This document shows positions 24,861 through 37,600 of a DNA stretch of 64,000 nt, piece after piece. The position numbers and the translations under genes were made by a program. The DNA comes from Omphiscola glabra (Eukaryota > Mollusca > Gastropoda > Lymnaeidae), in contig OZ024808.1 of the NCBI GenBank assembly GCA_964017045.1, positions 3,373,666 through 3,437,665 of the forward strand. Reading direction: 5' to 3'. Every line of letters begins with the position of its first letter. Position 1 is the stretch's first letter. The notes beneath the pieces are model-generated. The model made no database searches and was not told the DNA's origin. It saw only the letters and a list, made by a program, of their open reading frames with translations.

Positions 24861-26200
24861 GGTGGAACGTTGGCTGGGATCTTTGGACAATTGGGTTGTT
24901 TGTTTGGACATTTGCGGTCACTGCTGTTAGGGGAAGGGGCAGGGATGGAGTGTGTGTTCTTGTATAAGTCTTATTAGGACTTCATCTTGAATGTTCATTC
25001 AATCAACGGTCTCATTGGATGTTCAAACAGGCTTGGAAAGGGCTCGGCTCTCATGGTAAACCTAGTTAACGTGTACATTTCCCAGACAGGCGACACCAGG
25101 ATACACCATGAGAACGGCCTGGATCTTGTCGTGATAACATCAGACCCATTGGGACACGATAAATCCATTCAATCAGATTGATGAAACACTAGCTGCGCTC
25201 GCCGCCACTGGCTCGTTACAGTATCGATTACAGTATAACTCTGTATCGACGTCATTCAGCCATAGAGATTTTTCAATGGTTCCGAAAACATGGTCGACTC
25301 CGGCGCATAAAATACACCTTCTTATCTTAATATGGCCAATAACGTTTACAAAATAGTTTCAGTCGAGATAAAAATTACCGCCCCCTCCCCCACTCCCCTC
25401 CTGTGTTTTATTTATTTTATTTTTTTTAATTTAGAGCCGGTTAAATATTTACGACATTGATATCGTTCACAACGTAGCATTCCGACTCCACAACTCGATA
25501 TTATCTCTTCCCAAATATGCAACAAGATATCGATACTTCCTGGCGGTCTATTCAATTACTGTTTGCGGCCTGGAGTCGCCGAAACGAGATGTCAATCAAA
25601 GGCCATAGACGCCCCAACGCCTGGGCCCAATGGTGTGCCATATCGGTTGTAGCGCAGGATTTGTTGACACAATGTACCTTGGGCGTCCACTGTGTTCAAT
25701 CGTGCGCTGGTGCGGTGTGCTACTGATGTGTGCAGGGGGGCATGGGCTTGGTGCACATTTTTGAGTTAGGATATTTGGATATTCTCTACAACTATGCCAG
25801 ACTATAGACAATGACAGTGATTGTTAAAGTGGTGTTAAAGTGGCAGACTATGTAGATATGTTGTGATGAGGTAACTTGTTCATATATTATATATCTACGC
25901 ACGCTATAAGTGAGTTCTTTTAACGTTATTTGTACTTAATATTCAAATCAGTACACATTTTGTTCTTTAGATCAGTTGATAAGTTCGTTATTTCAAAAAC
26001 TAAAGCCTCTTGTTAACCATTGTCTTATGCTAACATATCTTGATTTACGCAACGCAATAGTCCGTCTCGAATCCTATGCTTGCTCTAACATCTTACAGTC
26101 AAGATAAGTACACAGACTGTAATGATGAGAGTCACCGTGACCCAACTAGTTGGGTGGTCTGGGGGGAAAACGATCTCATTTCCCCCCACTCTCACTACGG
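24861..26200. other. unassigned unique region
   Basis: No tandem repeat. 24987-25181 is less AT-rich and contains a + frame ending TGDTRIHHENGLDLVV...; I recognise no family and see no confident exon boundaries. A possible conserved element or exon, unresolved. Confidence 0.35.
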
Positions 26201-26204
26201 ATGT

Positions 26205-26490
26205 CCAAAGAGTATTGACAGTTTATGATGTGCTTGTAAATATGATGACGGTACTGACGTATTGAAAGTTTATGATGTACTTGTAAATATGATGATGGTA
26301 CTGACGTATTGAGAGTTTATGATGTGCTTGTAAACACGATGATGGTACTGACGTATTGAGATTTATGATGTGCTTGTAAACACGGTGATGGTACTGACGT
26401 ATTGAGATTTATGATGTGCTTGTAAACACGGTTATGGTACTGACGTATTGAGATTTATGATGTGCTTGTAAACATGGTGATGGTGCTGAC
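26205..26490 (+). repeat. 46-47-bp minisatellite, 6 units
   Basis: Unit contains tttatgatgtgcttgtaaa and gatggtactgacgtattgag. Confidence 0.93.
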
Positions 26491-26521
26491 GCTTCAACAA
26501 TTTCATTTTTAATTGCAATAA

Positions 26522-26735
26522 CCGTGTCCTAGTGACTTGCTGGTAGGTAGCCCAACCACCCCAACACAAATCATATGTCCTAGTGACTTGCTAGTAGGTA
26601 GCCCAACCACCCCAACACAAATCATCTGTCCTAGTGACTTGCTAGTAGGTAGCCCAAACACCCCAACACAAATCATCTGTCTTAGTGACTTGCTAGTAGC
26701 TATCCACAACACCCCAATACAAATCATTCAAAAAG
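26522..26735 (+). repeat. 51-bp minisatellite (second type), 4 units
   Basis: Unit gtcctagtgacttgctagta then ggtagcccaaccaccccaac and acaaatcat; unrelated in sequence to the 51-bp array at 1817. Confidence 0.93.
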
Positions 26736-27454
26736 TTCTCATTAGGTCTTGCTATCATTAACTAATGTGTCTGTACAGACATCTGCGCCGGGTAGAAATT
26801 AAACCACTTTCCATAATAAGACCTTGCCAGAGATGATTGGATTTGAGACAAAAGTTTTGTCATTTATAATGATGCTTAATTTTTTCATTCAGTTATAATT
26901 TAGTCCATTCATATTTTCTCGATTTCAAGAAATGATCCTTTTGCCAGTGGATGTGTAGTTTATTAAATAGTTGGACAGGTGCGACATGAACTGGTGAGTG
27001 TTTAATGGCTGTTTGGGGAGGGGGGTGTATGCTATCTGTGAAGAGTGTTTTGGTAGGGGGTGGCGGCTAACTGTGAAGAGCTGAGTGGTGGTTGTGACCT
27101 TATCTTGGGTTCAGCGCTTACTGTCACATAATGTCAACATCGGGTTGATCGCGCTTATCGGCGTTTCTCTGGTTCAAATTTGCCGCCAATGACAAATCTG
27201 CTCAATTGATGATTGACAAAGAGTTATCTGCTCATCGTTCAGCATGGGATAGCCGAGTTGTCGACCCCATTTTATGATTGATGGTTTTATTAGCCTTTAG
27301 GGTATATTTCATGTGTACTGTGATAATATGTGGGTAAATAATGGTTAGGAGGACTGGATGTCCAGGCAAGGTGTGCCCCACATTTTAGAGCATTTGAACC
27401 AAGTTCCACTGCTCAGAGTGATTGGTGGTAGTTTTACATACCCGTAGCTATAAA
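26736..27454. other. unassigned spacer
   Basis: Non-repetitive; no gene recognised. Confidence 0.35.
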
Positions 27455-28060
27455 AGGTATAACTAGGGGTGCCAGGTCTTGATGAAAGATCCGACTAAGG
27501 GTGCCAAATCTTGATGAAAGATCCGACTTGGGGTGCCAGGTCTTGATGAAAGGTCCGACTTGGGGTGCCAGGTCTTGATGAAAGGTCCGACTTGGAGTGC
27601 CAAATCTTGATGAAAGGTCCACAGGGGGGCGCGGACATAGATGATAGGTCCATCTAGGGGTGTCATGTATTGATCAAATACCTCTTAGGGGTGTCATGTC
27701 TTGATGTAAGGTCAAATTATGGGTGTCAGGTGTTGATTAAAGGTCTAACTAAGGGTGCGAGGCTCTTGATTAAAGGTCCAACTAAGGGTGCGAGGTTCTT
27801 GATTAAAGGTCCAACTAAGGGTGCTAGGTTCTTGATTAAAGGTCCAACTAAGGGTGCTAGGTTCTTGATTAAAGGTCCAACTAAGGGTGCGAGGTTCTTG
27901 ATTAAAGGTCCAACTAAGGGTGCGATGTTCTTGATTAAAGGTCCAACTAAGGGTGCGAGGTTCTTGATTAAAGGTCCAACTAAGGGTGCGAGGTTCTTGA
28001 TTAAAGGTCCAACTAAGGGTGCGATGTTCTTGATTAAAGGTACAACTAAGGGTGTCAGGG
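27455..28060 (+). repeat. two-subfamily minisatellite, 32 bp then 33 bp
   Basis: Left part (27455-27625) repeats ttgatgaaaggtccgacttg plus gggtgccaggtc (32 bp). Right part (27735-28060) repeats ttgattaaaggtccaactaa plus gggtgcgaggttc (33 bp). Intermediate units lie between, so both derive from one ancestor unit. Confidence 0.92.
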
Positions 28061-28084
28061 CGATTTTTTCCCGTTAGCAATAGG

Positions 28085-28225
28085 TGTCTCTCTCTCCCTT
28101 CCTCTCTCTCTCCCGCTCTCTCTCATTCTCTCTCCCCCTCTTCACCTCTCTTTCTTCTCTCTCTCCCTCCTCTCTCTCCCCTCACTCCCCATCTCTCCCC
28201 CCTCTCTGTATCACCCTCTCCCCGA
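28085..28225 (+). repeat. CT-rich low-complexity tract
   Basis: tctctctccc-rich sequence directly after the 33-bp array. Confidence 0.85.
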
Positions 28226-28639
28226 GTTCTGTGACCAATATTAGTTATAGAACAATGAGATACTTTTTGTAATTAGCTCGCCATATGTGACTCTAAGCCC
28301 TGTAAGGGACTTGTTCATCATCTGTGACACTCCACTGAGAAGTAGAAGTCATCACAAAGACTTGAACACGAGTCCAAATATCGCCTGCTTCTAAATCCTT
28401 AATGCTCAGATATTCGAATATTTTCAAAGCCTCTGGCCACACGTGTTCACAGTGTGGCCGTGCGTATCGATCCTCAAATTGAATGGAAATTTCCAAAGTA
28501 ATTCCCAGAATTACTCATGTAAGACTTGGAGAAAAGAAGTGTCTAATCTGGTCTCAAGTTTCTCGGCCTTCTGTTCTTTGTTCAACGGAAAAGCTGTGCT
28601 ACCACTCGCCATGCTGTTGCATTCTTTGTGGGTTTAGTG
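28226..28639. other. unassigned spacer
   Basis: No gene or element recognised. Confidence 0.35.
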
Positions 28640-28972
28640 CAGTGGTTCCCAAAGTTTTCTATTCTCGGCGCCCTTGCTGAATTCAAGTTTTCTCAAGGCG
28701 CCCTATGTCGAATTATACCAAGCACACCGCGAAATAGCGAAAATTGTCTTTATTATTAACGGGTAACGTATAAAATTAAAAAAAAACATATTAAAAGATC
28801 AGATGGCGCCACATAGTGACGAATTTGGAGGTTTCTGAAAAATGAGTGAATTGTTGGAACAAAGTCCGCTAGATGTTGCGTCATGTCACAGTGATTTGAA
28901 AATGGAAATGAAATAATGAATTTTGTAAGCTCTCGCTGCGCCCTTATGAGGAAGCTTCTCTGGGAACCTTTG
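28640..28972. mobile_element. hAT-like MITE with target-site duplication
   Basis: 333-bp element from cagtggttcccaaag to ctgggaacctttg, flanked by GTTTAGTG and GTTTAATG (7 of 8 matching), the 8-bp duplication expected of hAT insertion. Subterminal ggcgccc motifs (tcggcgcccttgctg, caaggcgccct, ctgcgccctta) recur. No transposase. Related in its ends to the element at 40537. Confidence 0.75.
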
Positions 28973-29330
28973 GTTTAATGATTGATGGAGCACTATGAGA
29001 AAGTCACTATGAGAACTTTTGGTCTAATGATTGATGGAGCACTATGAGAAAGTCACTATGAGAACTTTTGGTCTAATGATTGATGGAGCACTATGAGAAA
29101 GTCACTATGAGAACTTTTGGTCTAATGATTGATGGAGCACTATGAGAAAGTCACTATGAGAACTTTTGGTCTAATGATTGATGGAGCACTATGAGAAAGT
29201 CACTATGAGAACTTTTGGTCTAATGATTGATGGAGCATTATGAGAAAGTCACTATGAGAACTTTTGGTCTAATGATTGATGGAGCACTATGAGAAAGTCA
29301 CTATGAGAACCTTTGCTGTAATGATTGATG
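28973..29330 (+). repeat. 49-bp minisatellite, about 7 units
   Basis: Unit gagcactatgagaaagtcac plus tatgagaacttttggtctaa and tgattgatg, at exact 49-bp steps. The first unit is continuous with the MITE's right end and its target duplication. Confidence 0.94.
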
Positions 29331-29609
29331 TGTCCCTTTGAGAAAACAACTCTGAGAACCTTAGGTTTAATGATTGATGAGTGACCTTGATTTCGCGTTT
29401 GTATGTGGGGCCATGACCTACTGGGATACTTGGTGCATTTCCAGCAATTTGAACCTGACCGACTACACAACTACACACAGGGGGTTATTAACTGTTACCT
29501 TCAATAATATCAACTTAAAAAACTGCTTCACGAAATCAAAATGTTCAATGTTTTCATTGGATTTGACAAATAGTAGACGCCTCCGGATTGTGGGTCGACA
29601 GCTGTTCGT

Positions 29610-30275
29610 GTTGAGTTATAGGTGAGAGCTGTTAGTGTTGAGTTATAGGTGAGAGCTGTTAGTGTTGAGTTATAGGTGAGAGCTGTTAGTGTTGAGTTAT
29701 AGGTGAGAGCTGTTAGTGTTGAGTTATAGGCGAGAGCTGTTAGTGTTGAGTTATAGGTGAGAGCTGTTAGTGTTGAGTTATAGGCGAGAGCTGTTAGTGT
29801 TGAGTTATAGGTGAGAGCTGTTAGTGTTGAGTTATAGGTGAGAGCTGTTAGTGTTGAGTTATAGGCGAGAGCTGTTAGTGTTGAGTTATAGGTGAGAGCT
29901 GTTAGTGTTGAGTTATAGGTGAGAGCTGTTAGTGTTGAGTTATAGGTGAGAGCTGTTAGTGTTGAGTTATAGGTGAGAGCTGTTAGTGTTGAGTTATAGG
30001 CGAGAGCTGTTAGTGTTGAGTTATAGGTGAGAGCTGTTAGTGTTGAGTTATAGGTGAGAGCTGTTAGTGTTGAGTTATAGGTGAGAGCTGTTAGTGTTGA
30101 GTTATAGGCGAGAGCTGTTAGTGTTGAGTTATAGGTGAGAGCTGTTAGTGTTGAGTTATAGGTGAGAGCTGTTAGTGTTGAGTTATAGGTGAGAGCTGTT
30201 AGTGTTGAGTTATAGGTGAGAGCTGTTGGCATTGAGCTATATGTGACAGCTGTTAGTGTTGAGTTATAGCCTTCC
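29610..30275 (+). repeat. 27-bp minisatellite, about 24 units
   Basis: Unit ttgagttataggtgagagct plus gttagtg, with a ggtgag/ggcgag polymorphism interspersed. Opens a 9-residue repeat on the minus strand; not a gene. Confidence 0.95.
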
Positions 30276-30681
30276 TCCATCTCTCTGTTAACCTTCAATC
30301 AACCAGTCAACCACCCCTAGACTCCACATAACTGTTTACCTCCCGGCCCCTGGTTTAAAGGCGACTGCCTATATTTAGCTGCACTTTTCAGTTGTTATTT
30401 TCCTGTTGAGGGCGATTTCAATTGTGACAGTGCGATGACTTATCGATGAGCTGAACATCTGGTGATCCCCGATTTATCTTAGTCAAAGAAATTGTTGAGA
30501 TCAAATCGTAACACCGTGATACCTAGCGATATTCTGGTCACGGGGATCTCAAAGCTATCTAGATCACGTGATTTCCATGGCAAATTTATTATTTAGCATT
30601 CAATATTAATGACTCGATGCCTAAAAAATATAAATTAAGAATATTACAGCTTTTCTTTTCATTATGTATTTTATTGTTATA
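30276..30681. other. unassigned spacer
   Basis: No gene or element recognised. Confidence 0.35.
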
Positions 30682-31265
30682 TCCTTTATGTTAACTACGC
30701 TTTTGTTGGCGTGTTTATTTCTGTCTGGGTGTTTTGCAAAATATTCACACGTCTAATTGACCCACTTCCTGTCAACCTATCGAGCTGAAACTAGGCACTT
30801 AGACTCGTTGCCGACGACAACACATTCTTTCTCATTTTAAGCGCCCACCCCGAGCCTCAAAAATGAGTTTTTTCCAAAGAAAGATTAAGTCAGTATGATG
30901 ACACAGTTATTCCATGAAACAAAAGTCCCGATGAGATTCTTTTTAAAACAAAATTTATCGTACGTGCGTTTGGTGCGTCATATTTTCTTTTGTACTTCTG
31001 AAATAGTTGGTGAAATAAATCTGCGCTGTAAAAGCGTGTGGGTCATTAGAATGTCAATATAGTTCAGGGGTGTGAAAACAATGTGAGGTTGTGAGCCTTC
31101 TGGGTGGGGGAGGGGGGGAGAGAGAGCGCAATAATTGGGATTCTTATACAGTGCGTTACTTGAATGCGTGTTTTGTCAAATTTTCAGCCCCGCCCACCCC
31201 CACCCACCATCGCTCGATATTACATTTTATAAAGGATTTATAGGAAAAGTTAAATTTTTAGTTTT
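30682..31265 (+). repeat. dispersed repeat R1, copy c (longest)
   Basis: About 580 bp, covering all blocks seen in copies a and b, from atcctttatgttaactacgc to aaaggatttataggaaaa. Unclassified interspersed repeat. Confidence 0.8.
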
Positions 31266-31604
31266 ACAAATAGTTAACATTGCCGGCATACAAACAACAT
31301 ACAAATTAAACAATGAAATAAATGCGCCAATTCTTATTTAGTTTGAGGGACACATCGTTTGTTTGTCGCATTCCCGTGGGTTGCCGTGTTGAGGGACGTG
31401 TGAAGTCGAGTAACTCATCGCCATGCGGGCAGATTGGCAAATAGATTTTAAGTAAACAGCTCGTCACAACTGCGTGGTCTTTTATTGGCTTTTCCAGAGC
31501 ACTTTGACATTGGCGCCCACACAGCTGGGGCACTGTCATGTCTATGTCAGCAAACTTTGCAAGTCAAAACATTTGTCCTCATAGCATACTTAGTCCGTCC
31601 GTAA

Positions 31605-31865
31605 ACCCTACCACTGTAGTACTTATACCTTGCTACAGTAGTACTTAAACCTTACTACAGTATTACTTAAACCTTACTGCAGTAGTACTCAAACCTTACT
31701 ACATTAGTACTTAAACCTTACTACAGTTGTACTTATACCTTACTACAGTAGTACTTACACCTTACTACAGTAGTACTTAAACCTTGCTACAGTAGTACTC
31801 AAACCTTACTACAGTAGTACTTAAACCTTACTACAGTAGTACTTACACCTTTCATCCAGAAACCG
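31605..31865 (+). repeat. 22-bp minisatellite, about 12 units
   Basis: Unit actacagtagtacttaaacctt. Confidence 0.93.
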
Positions 31866-32224
31866 TGCTACAGTAACCTTGAAACCTTACAGTAATTTGT
31901 TAATTAAACTTAATTGACTAGTCCTCACTTTTCCATATAAATCAGTCACACTTTCTACACAAGTCCTCTAACCCTATGGCTTCGGCTATACGCACAAGTC
32001 ATAGTATTGAGTCCATGAAAACACATACTCCTTCATCCCACTTAAATTCATGCTTATTAAGTCGACTGTTCTAGCGTGGTGTTCCTAGAAATGAACCATC
32101 GAAATGACGGAAATAGGAACAATTTCTTATAAAAAATGACTTTTTTCCCCCAAAGTATGATTTCGTCACACTTTGACGTGTGACGTCATTAAAATGTGAC
32201 TTGTACAATTAATTGACATTGAGA
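31866..32224. other. unassigned spacer
   Basis: Includes gtgtgacgtcatt (about 32180), a CRE-like octamer. No gene recognised. Confidence 0.35.
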
Positions 32225-32500
32225 ATCTAGCACCGGTCATTGGTGAGAATGCTACCAAAGCGCTACTGGGGATTTAGAACCGGTCATTGGTGAGAATGCT
32301 ACCGAAGCGCTACTGGGGATTTAGAACCGGTCATTGGTGAGAATGCTACCAAAGCGCTACTGGGGATTTAGAACCGGTCATTGGTGAGAATGCTACCAAA
32401 GCGTTACTGGGGATTTAGAACCGGTCATTGGTGAGAATGCTACCAAAGCGCTACTGGGGATTTATAACCGGTCATTGGTGAGAATGCTACCAAGCCAGAA
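32225..32500 (+). repeat. 47-bp minisatellite, 6 units
   Basis: Unit accggtcattggtgagaatg plus ctaccaaagcgctactgggg and atttaga. Confidence 0.95.
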
Positions 32501-32599
32501 GTATAGTCAGGTTTCAAACTATGCATGATGAAAATGTTCATATTATGGCAACTTACAATTAAGGGAAACCACAATGTGCAGAATTGTAGCCTCAGTGCG

Positions 32600-32670
32600 T
32601 CGTGAAATATCTCAGTGCGTCATCAATTATCTCAGTGCATCATAAATTATCTCAGTGCGTCATCAATTAT
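32600..32670 (+). repeat. ~20-bp repeat, 4 units
   Basis: atctcagtgcgtcatcaatt units immediately left of the 24-bp array. Confidence 0.85.
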
Positions 32671-33535
32671 CAATGTGTACATGGTAGACGTCGCCCGTGT
32701 GTACATGGTAGACGTCGCCCGTATGTACATGGTAGACGCCCATATGTACATGGTAGACGCGGCCAGTGTGTTCATGATAGACGCCGCCCGTGTGGACATG
32801 GTAGACGCCGCCGGTGTACAGGGTAGACGCCGCCAATGTGTACATGGTAGACGCCGCCCGTGTGTACGTGGTAGACGCTGCCCATGTGTACGTGGTAGAC
32901 TGCCCATGTGTACGTGGTAGACTGCCCGTGTGTACATGGTCCACTCGGATCGTATGTACATTGTAGACTCGGCTCGTGAGTACGTGGTAGACGTCGCCTG
33001 TGTGTACATGGTAGACACCGCCCCTGTGTAAGTGGTAGACGCCGCCCGTGTGTACGTGGTAGAGGCCGCCCGTGTGTACATGGTAGACGCTGTCAGCGTG
33101 TACATGGTAGACGCCTCCCGTGTGTACGTGCTAGACGCCGCCCGTGTGTACATGGTAGACTCTGCCCATGTGTATATTGTAGACTCTGCCCATGTGTACA
33201 TGGTAGACTCGACCCGTGTGTACACGGTCTACTCTGCCCATGTGTACGTGGTATACTCTGATTATGTGTACATGGTAGACGCTGCCCATGTGTACATGGT
33301 AGACTCGGCCCGTGTGTACATGGTATACTCTGCATATGTGTACATGGTAGACTCGGCCCGTGTGTACATGGTATACTCTGCATATGTGTACATGGTAGAC
33401 TCGGCCCGTGTGTACATGGTATACTCTGCATATGTGTAAATGGTAGACTCATCCCGTGTGTACATGGTAGACTCTGCCCATGTGTACATGGTAGACTCTG
33501 CCCGTGTGTACGAGGTAGACGCCCCCCGTGTGTGG
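32671..33535 (+). repeat. 24-bp minisatellite, about 35 units
   Basis: Unit gtgtacatggtagactcggc plus ccgt, with many variants (cgccgc, ctctgcccat). A 48-bp higher-order pair (tcggcccg then tatactctgcatat) repeats three times at about 33295-33440. Confidence 0.93.
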
Positions 33536-34261
33536 AGGAATGCCGTGGTTTCCATTCAGTCACCAAAGTCACGCAGATCTCACCGTCCCTTGAAGTCAAC
33601 ATCTGGTGCACTGTACCATCCTGACTCCAAACTTCAATGTCTGCTATACATAGACCTGTTACTTATGTGTTGAAGGACTGGAGAGTTAACATTAGAGGCT
33701 GTGCCGGTAGAATTATTTCTCAAACTTACTTTGAAAGTCGTAGCATATTCTAGTCCAGGGGTCCTCCAACTGCGATCCAGATCCGGCCCTCCAGAAGTCT
33801 GCCGTAAGGGGTATGCGAGAAGCAGTGACATTAACTATCTCATTAGCCAAAAACAGTCCTGTATTTTCATTGCAATATAAATAAGTTTAGTTTGATTAAA
33901 ACTTTTCTTCATTGTAAATATTGCATTGCGCCCCCCCCCCCCCCAAACAATGAATAAGATATCAGCAGTGTGTAACTATAGTCCGACACCCCAAAAGTGT
34001 CTTTAGGACAGTTAATGGACCCATTGTTTAAAATTTTGAGGACGCTTATTCCTGTACAAGACAGGGGAATTTATCGTGCAAGACATTCGGGGAGGGTGTA
34101 CCAAGTACAGAACCGTCATTGTATGGTGTCGTCCCCCCCCCCCCCCCCCACACCCCAAAAAATCATAAGACCCTTTTAATTGATATAAGTATAAACGTTG
34201 TTATTTCCAAATAACATTGTATTTTACTGACAGAAAATATTAAAACTCTTTATTTGAAATG
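33536..34261. other. spacer with hAT-like fragment and C-runs
   Basis: 33757-33835 begins ccaggggtcctccaactgcg and ccggccctcca, like a hAT terminus; no second end seen. C-runs at about 33930-33944 and 34132-34149. Confidence 0.45.
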
Positions 34262-34620
34262 ACCCCCCTCCCCAAACTCCCGTACCCCGCACACGCACAT
34301 TCCCAGCTGCCAATCCCCTACAAGAGCCCACCAGTGGCTGCGTAGAGAAATGTGATCGCAGTGTCAACACACAAAAACTTGTTTGTCTGCCGGATTTCAG
34401 AGCGGATTGTTTTTGACGTCACGCCGCTCAGAGCTTCTCTGTTTGTGTCGTCACACCGGTGAATGTTCGCCCCCTCTCTCCCTCCCCACAGGTGTACAAG
34501 CTTACCGTAAACCTGGTCATTTTGGGTTTTCTGATATGTCCGCCTGACTTCCATGCATGAGACCAAAGGACTGAAACTGGAATCTCTTGAGTAGATGACA
34601 TGTGTGTGATCTGTCATTTG
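34262..34620. other. unique region with CRE-like site
   Basis: Relatively GC-rich, contains tttgacgtcacgccgctc (about 34411) and a ctccctccccacag acceptor-like tract (about 34477). No exon can be supported. Confidence 0.35.
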
Positions 34621-34624
34621 TGTT

Positions 34625-37600
34625 CACCAGTGCTCAGTCATTCTGTCACTTACATTAGCCAGTGCTCAGTCATTCTGTCACTAACATTAGCCAGTACCGA
34701 GTCATTCTGTCACTTACATTAGCCAGTGCTCAGTCATTCTGTCACTTGCATTAGCCAGTACCCAGTCATTCTGTCACTTACATTAGCCAGTACTGAGTCA
34801 TTCTGTCACTTGCATTAGCTAGTACCGAGTCATTCTGTCACTTACATTAGCCAGTACTGAGTCATTCTGTCACTTACATTAGCCAGTACTGAGTCATTCT
34901 GTCACTTACATTAGCCAGTACCGAGTCATTCTGTCACTTACATTAGCCAGTACCGAGTCATTCTGTCACTTACATTAGCCAGTACTGAGTCATTCTGTCA
35001 CTTACATTAGCCAGTACTGAGTCATTCTGTCACTTACATTAGCCAGTACTGAGTCATTCTGTCACTTGCATTAGCCAGTACCGAGTTATTCTGTCACTTG
35101 CATTAGCCAGTACTGAGTCATTCTGTCACTTACATTAGCCAGTACCCAGTCATTATGTCACTTGCATTAGACAGTACCCAGTCATTCTGTCACTTACATT
35201 AGACAGTACCCAGTCATTCTGTCACTTACATTAGACAGTACCCAGTCATTCTGTCACTTACATTAGACAGTACCCAGTCATTCTGTCACTTACATTAGAC
35301 AGTACCCAGTCATTCTGTCACTTGCATTAGCCAGTACGGAGTCATTCTGTCACTTGCATTAGCCAGTACGGAGTCATTCTGTCACTTGCATTAGCCAGTA
35401 CGGAGTCATTCTGTCACTAGCATTAACCAGTACCCAGTCATTCTGTCACTTGCATTAGCCAGTACCCAGTCATTCTGTCATTTGCATTAGGTCATTAGCC
35501 GGTATTAAGTCATTCTGTCACTTGCATTAGCTAGTACCGAGTCATTCTGTCACTAGCATTAGCTAGTACCGAGTCATTCTGTCACTAGCAATAGCCAGTA
35601 CGGAGTCATTCTGTCACTTCCATTAGCCAGTACGGAGTCATTCTGTCACTAGCATTAACCAGTACCCAGTCATTCTGTCATTTGCATTAGGTCATTAGCC
35701 GGTATTAAGTCATTCTGTCACTTGCATTAGCCAGTACTGAGTCATTCTGTCACTTCCATTAGCCAGTACCGAGTCATTCTGTCACTTGCATTAGCTAGTA
35801 CCGAGTCATTCGGTCACTTGCATTAGCCAGTACCGAGTCATTCTGTCACTTGCATTAGCCAGCACGGAGTCATTCTGTCACTAGCATTAACCAGTACGGA
35901 GTCATTCTGTCACTTGCATTAGCCAGTACGGAGTAATTCTGTCACTTGCATTAGCCAGTACCCAGTCACTCTGTCATTTGCATTAGGTCATTAGCCGGTA
36001 TTAAGTCATTCTGTCACTTGCATTAGCTAGTACCGAGTCATTCTGTCACTAGCATTAGCTAGTACCGAGTCATTCTGTCACTAGCATTAGCCAGTACGGA
36101 GTCATTCTGTCACTTGCATTAGCCAGTACGGAGTCATTCTGTCACTAGCATTAACCAGTACCCAGTCATTTGGTCGCTTACATTAGCCAGTACCGAGTCA
36201 TTCTGTCACTTGCATTAGGTCATTAGCCGGTATTAAGTCATTCTGCCACTTGCATTAGCCAGTACTGAGTCATTCTGTCACTTACATTAGCTAGTACGGA
36301 GTCATTCTGTCACTTGCATTAGCCAGTACCCAGTCATTTGGTCGCTTACATTAGCCAGTACCGAGTCATTCTGTCACTTGCATTAGGTCATTAGCCGGTA
36401 TTAAGTCATTCTGCCACTTGCATTAGCCAGTAATGAGTCATTCTGTCACTTACATTAGCTAGTACGGAGTCATTCTGTCACTTGCATTAGCCAGTACCGA
36501 GTCATTTGGTCGCTTACATTAGCCAGTACCGAGTCATTATGTCACTTGCATTAGGTCATTAGCCGGTATTAAGTCATTCTGTCACTTGCATTAGCTAGTA
36601 CCGAGTCATTCTGTCACTAGCATTAGCTAGTACCGAGTCATTCTGTCACTAGCATTAGCTAGTACCGAGTCATTCTGTCACTAGCATTAGCCAGTACCGA
36701 GTCATTCTGTCATTTGCATTAGGTCATTAGCCGGTATTAAGTCATTCTGTCACTTCCATTAGCTAGTACCGAGTCATTCTGTCACTAGCATTAGCTAGTA
36801 CCGAGTCATTCTGTCACTAGCATTAGCCAGTACGGAGTCATTCTGTCACTTCCATTAGCCAGTACAAAGTCATTCTGTCACTAGCATTAACCAGTACCCA
36901 GTCATTCTATCATTTGCATTAGGTCATTAGCCGGTATTAAGTCATTCTGTCACTTGCATTAGCTAGTACCGAGTCATTCGGTTACTTGCATTAGCTAGTA
37001 CCGAGTCATTCTGTCACTTGCATTAGCTAGTACCGAGTCATTCGGTTACTTGCATTAGCCAGTACCGAGTCATTCTGTCACTTACATTAGCCAGTACCCA
37101 GTCATTATGTCACTTCCATTAGCCAGTACGGAGTCATTCTGTCACTTGCATTAGCCAGTACGGAGTCATTCTGTCACTTGCATTAGCCAGTACTGAGTCA
37201 TTCTGTCATTTGCATTAGCCAGTACGGAGTCATTCTGTCACTTACATTAGCCAGTACCGAGTCATTCTGTCACTTGCATTAGCCAGTACGGAGTCATTCT
37301 GTCATTTGCATTAGCCAGTACCGAGTCATTCTGTCACTTACATTAGCCAGTACGGAGTCATTCTGTCATTTGCATTAGCCAGTACCGAGTCATTCTGTCA
37401 CTAGCATTAACCAGTACCCAGTCATTCTGTCACTTACATTAGCCAGTACCCAGTCATTCTGTCACTTCCATTAGCCAATACGGAGTCATTCTGTCACTTG
37501 CATTAGCCAGTACTGAGTCATTCTGTCACTAGCATTAACCAGTACCCAGTCATTCTTTCACTTGCATTAGCCAGTACCCAGTCATTCTGTCATTTTTATT

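Noticed and set aside
29528..30298. 256-codon minus-strand frame of TYNSTLTAL repeats
   Set aside because: 27-bp minisatellite read in an open frame; no flanking coding sequence.
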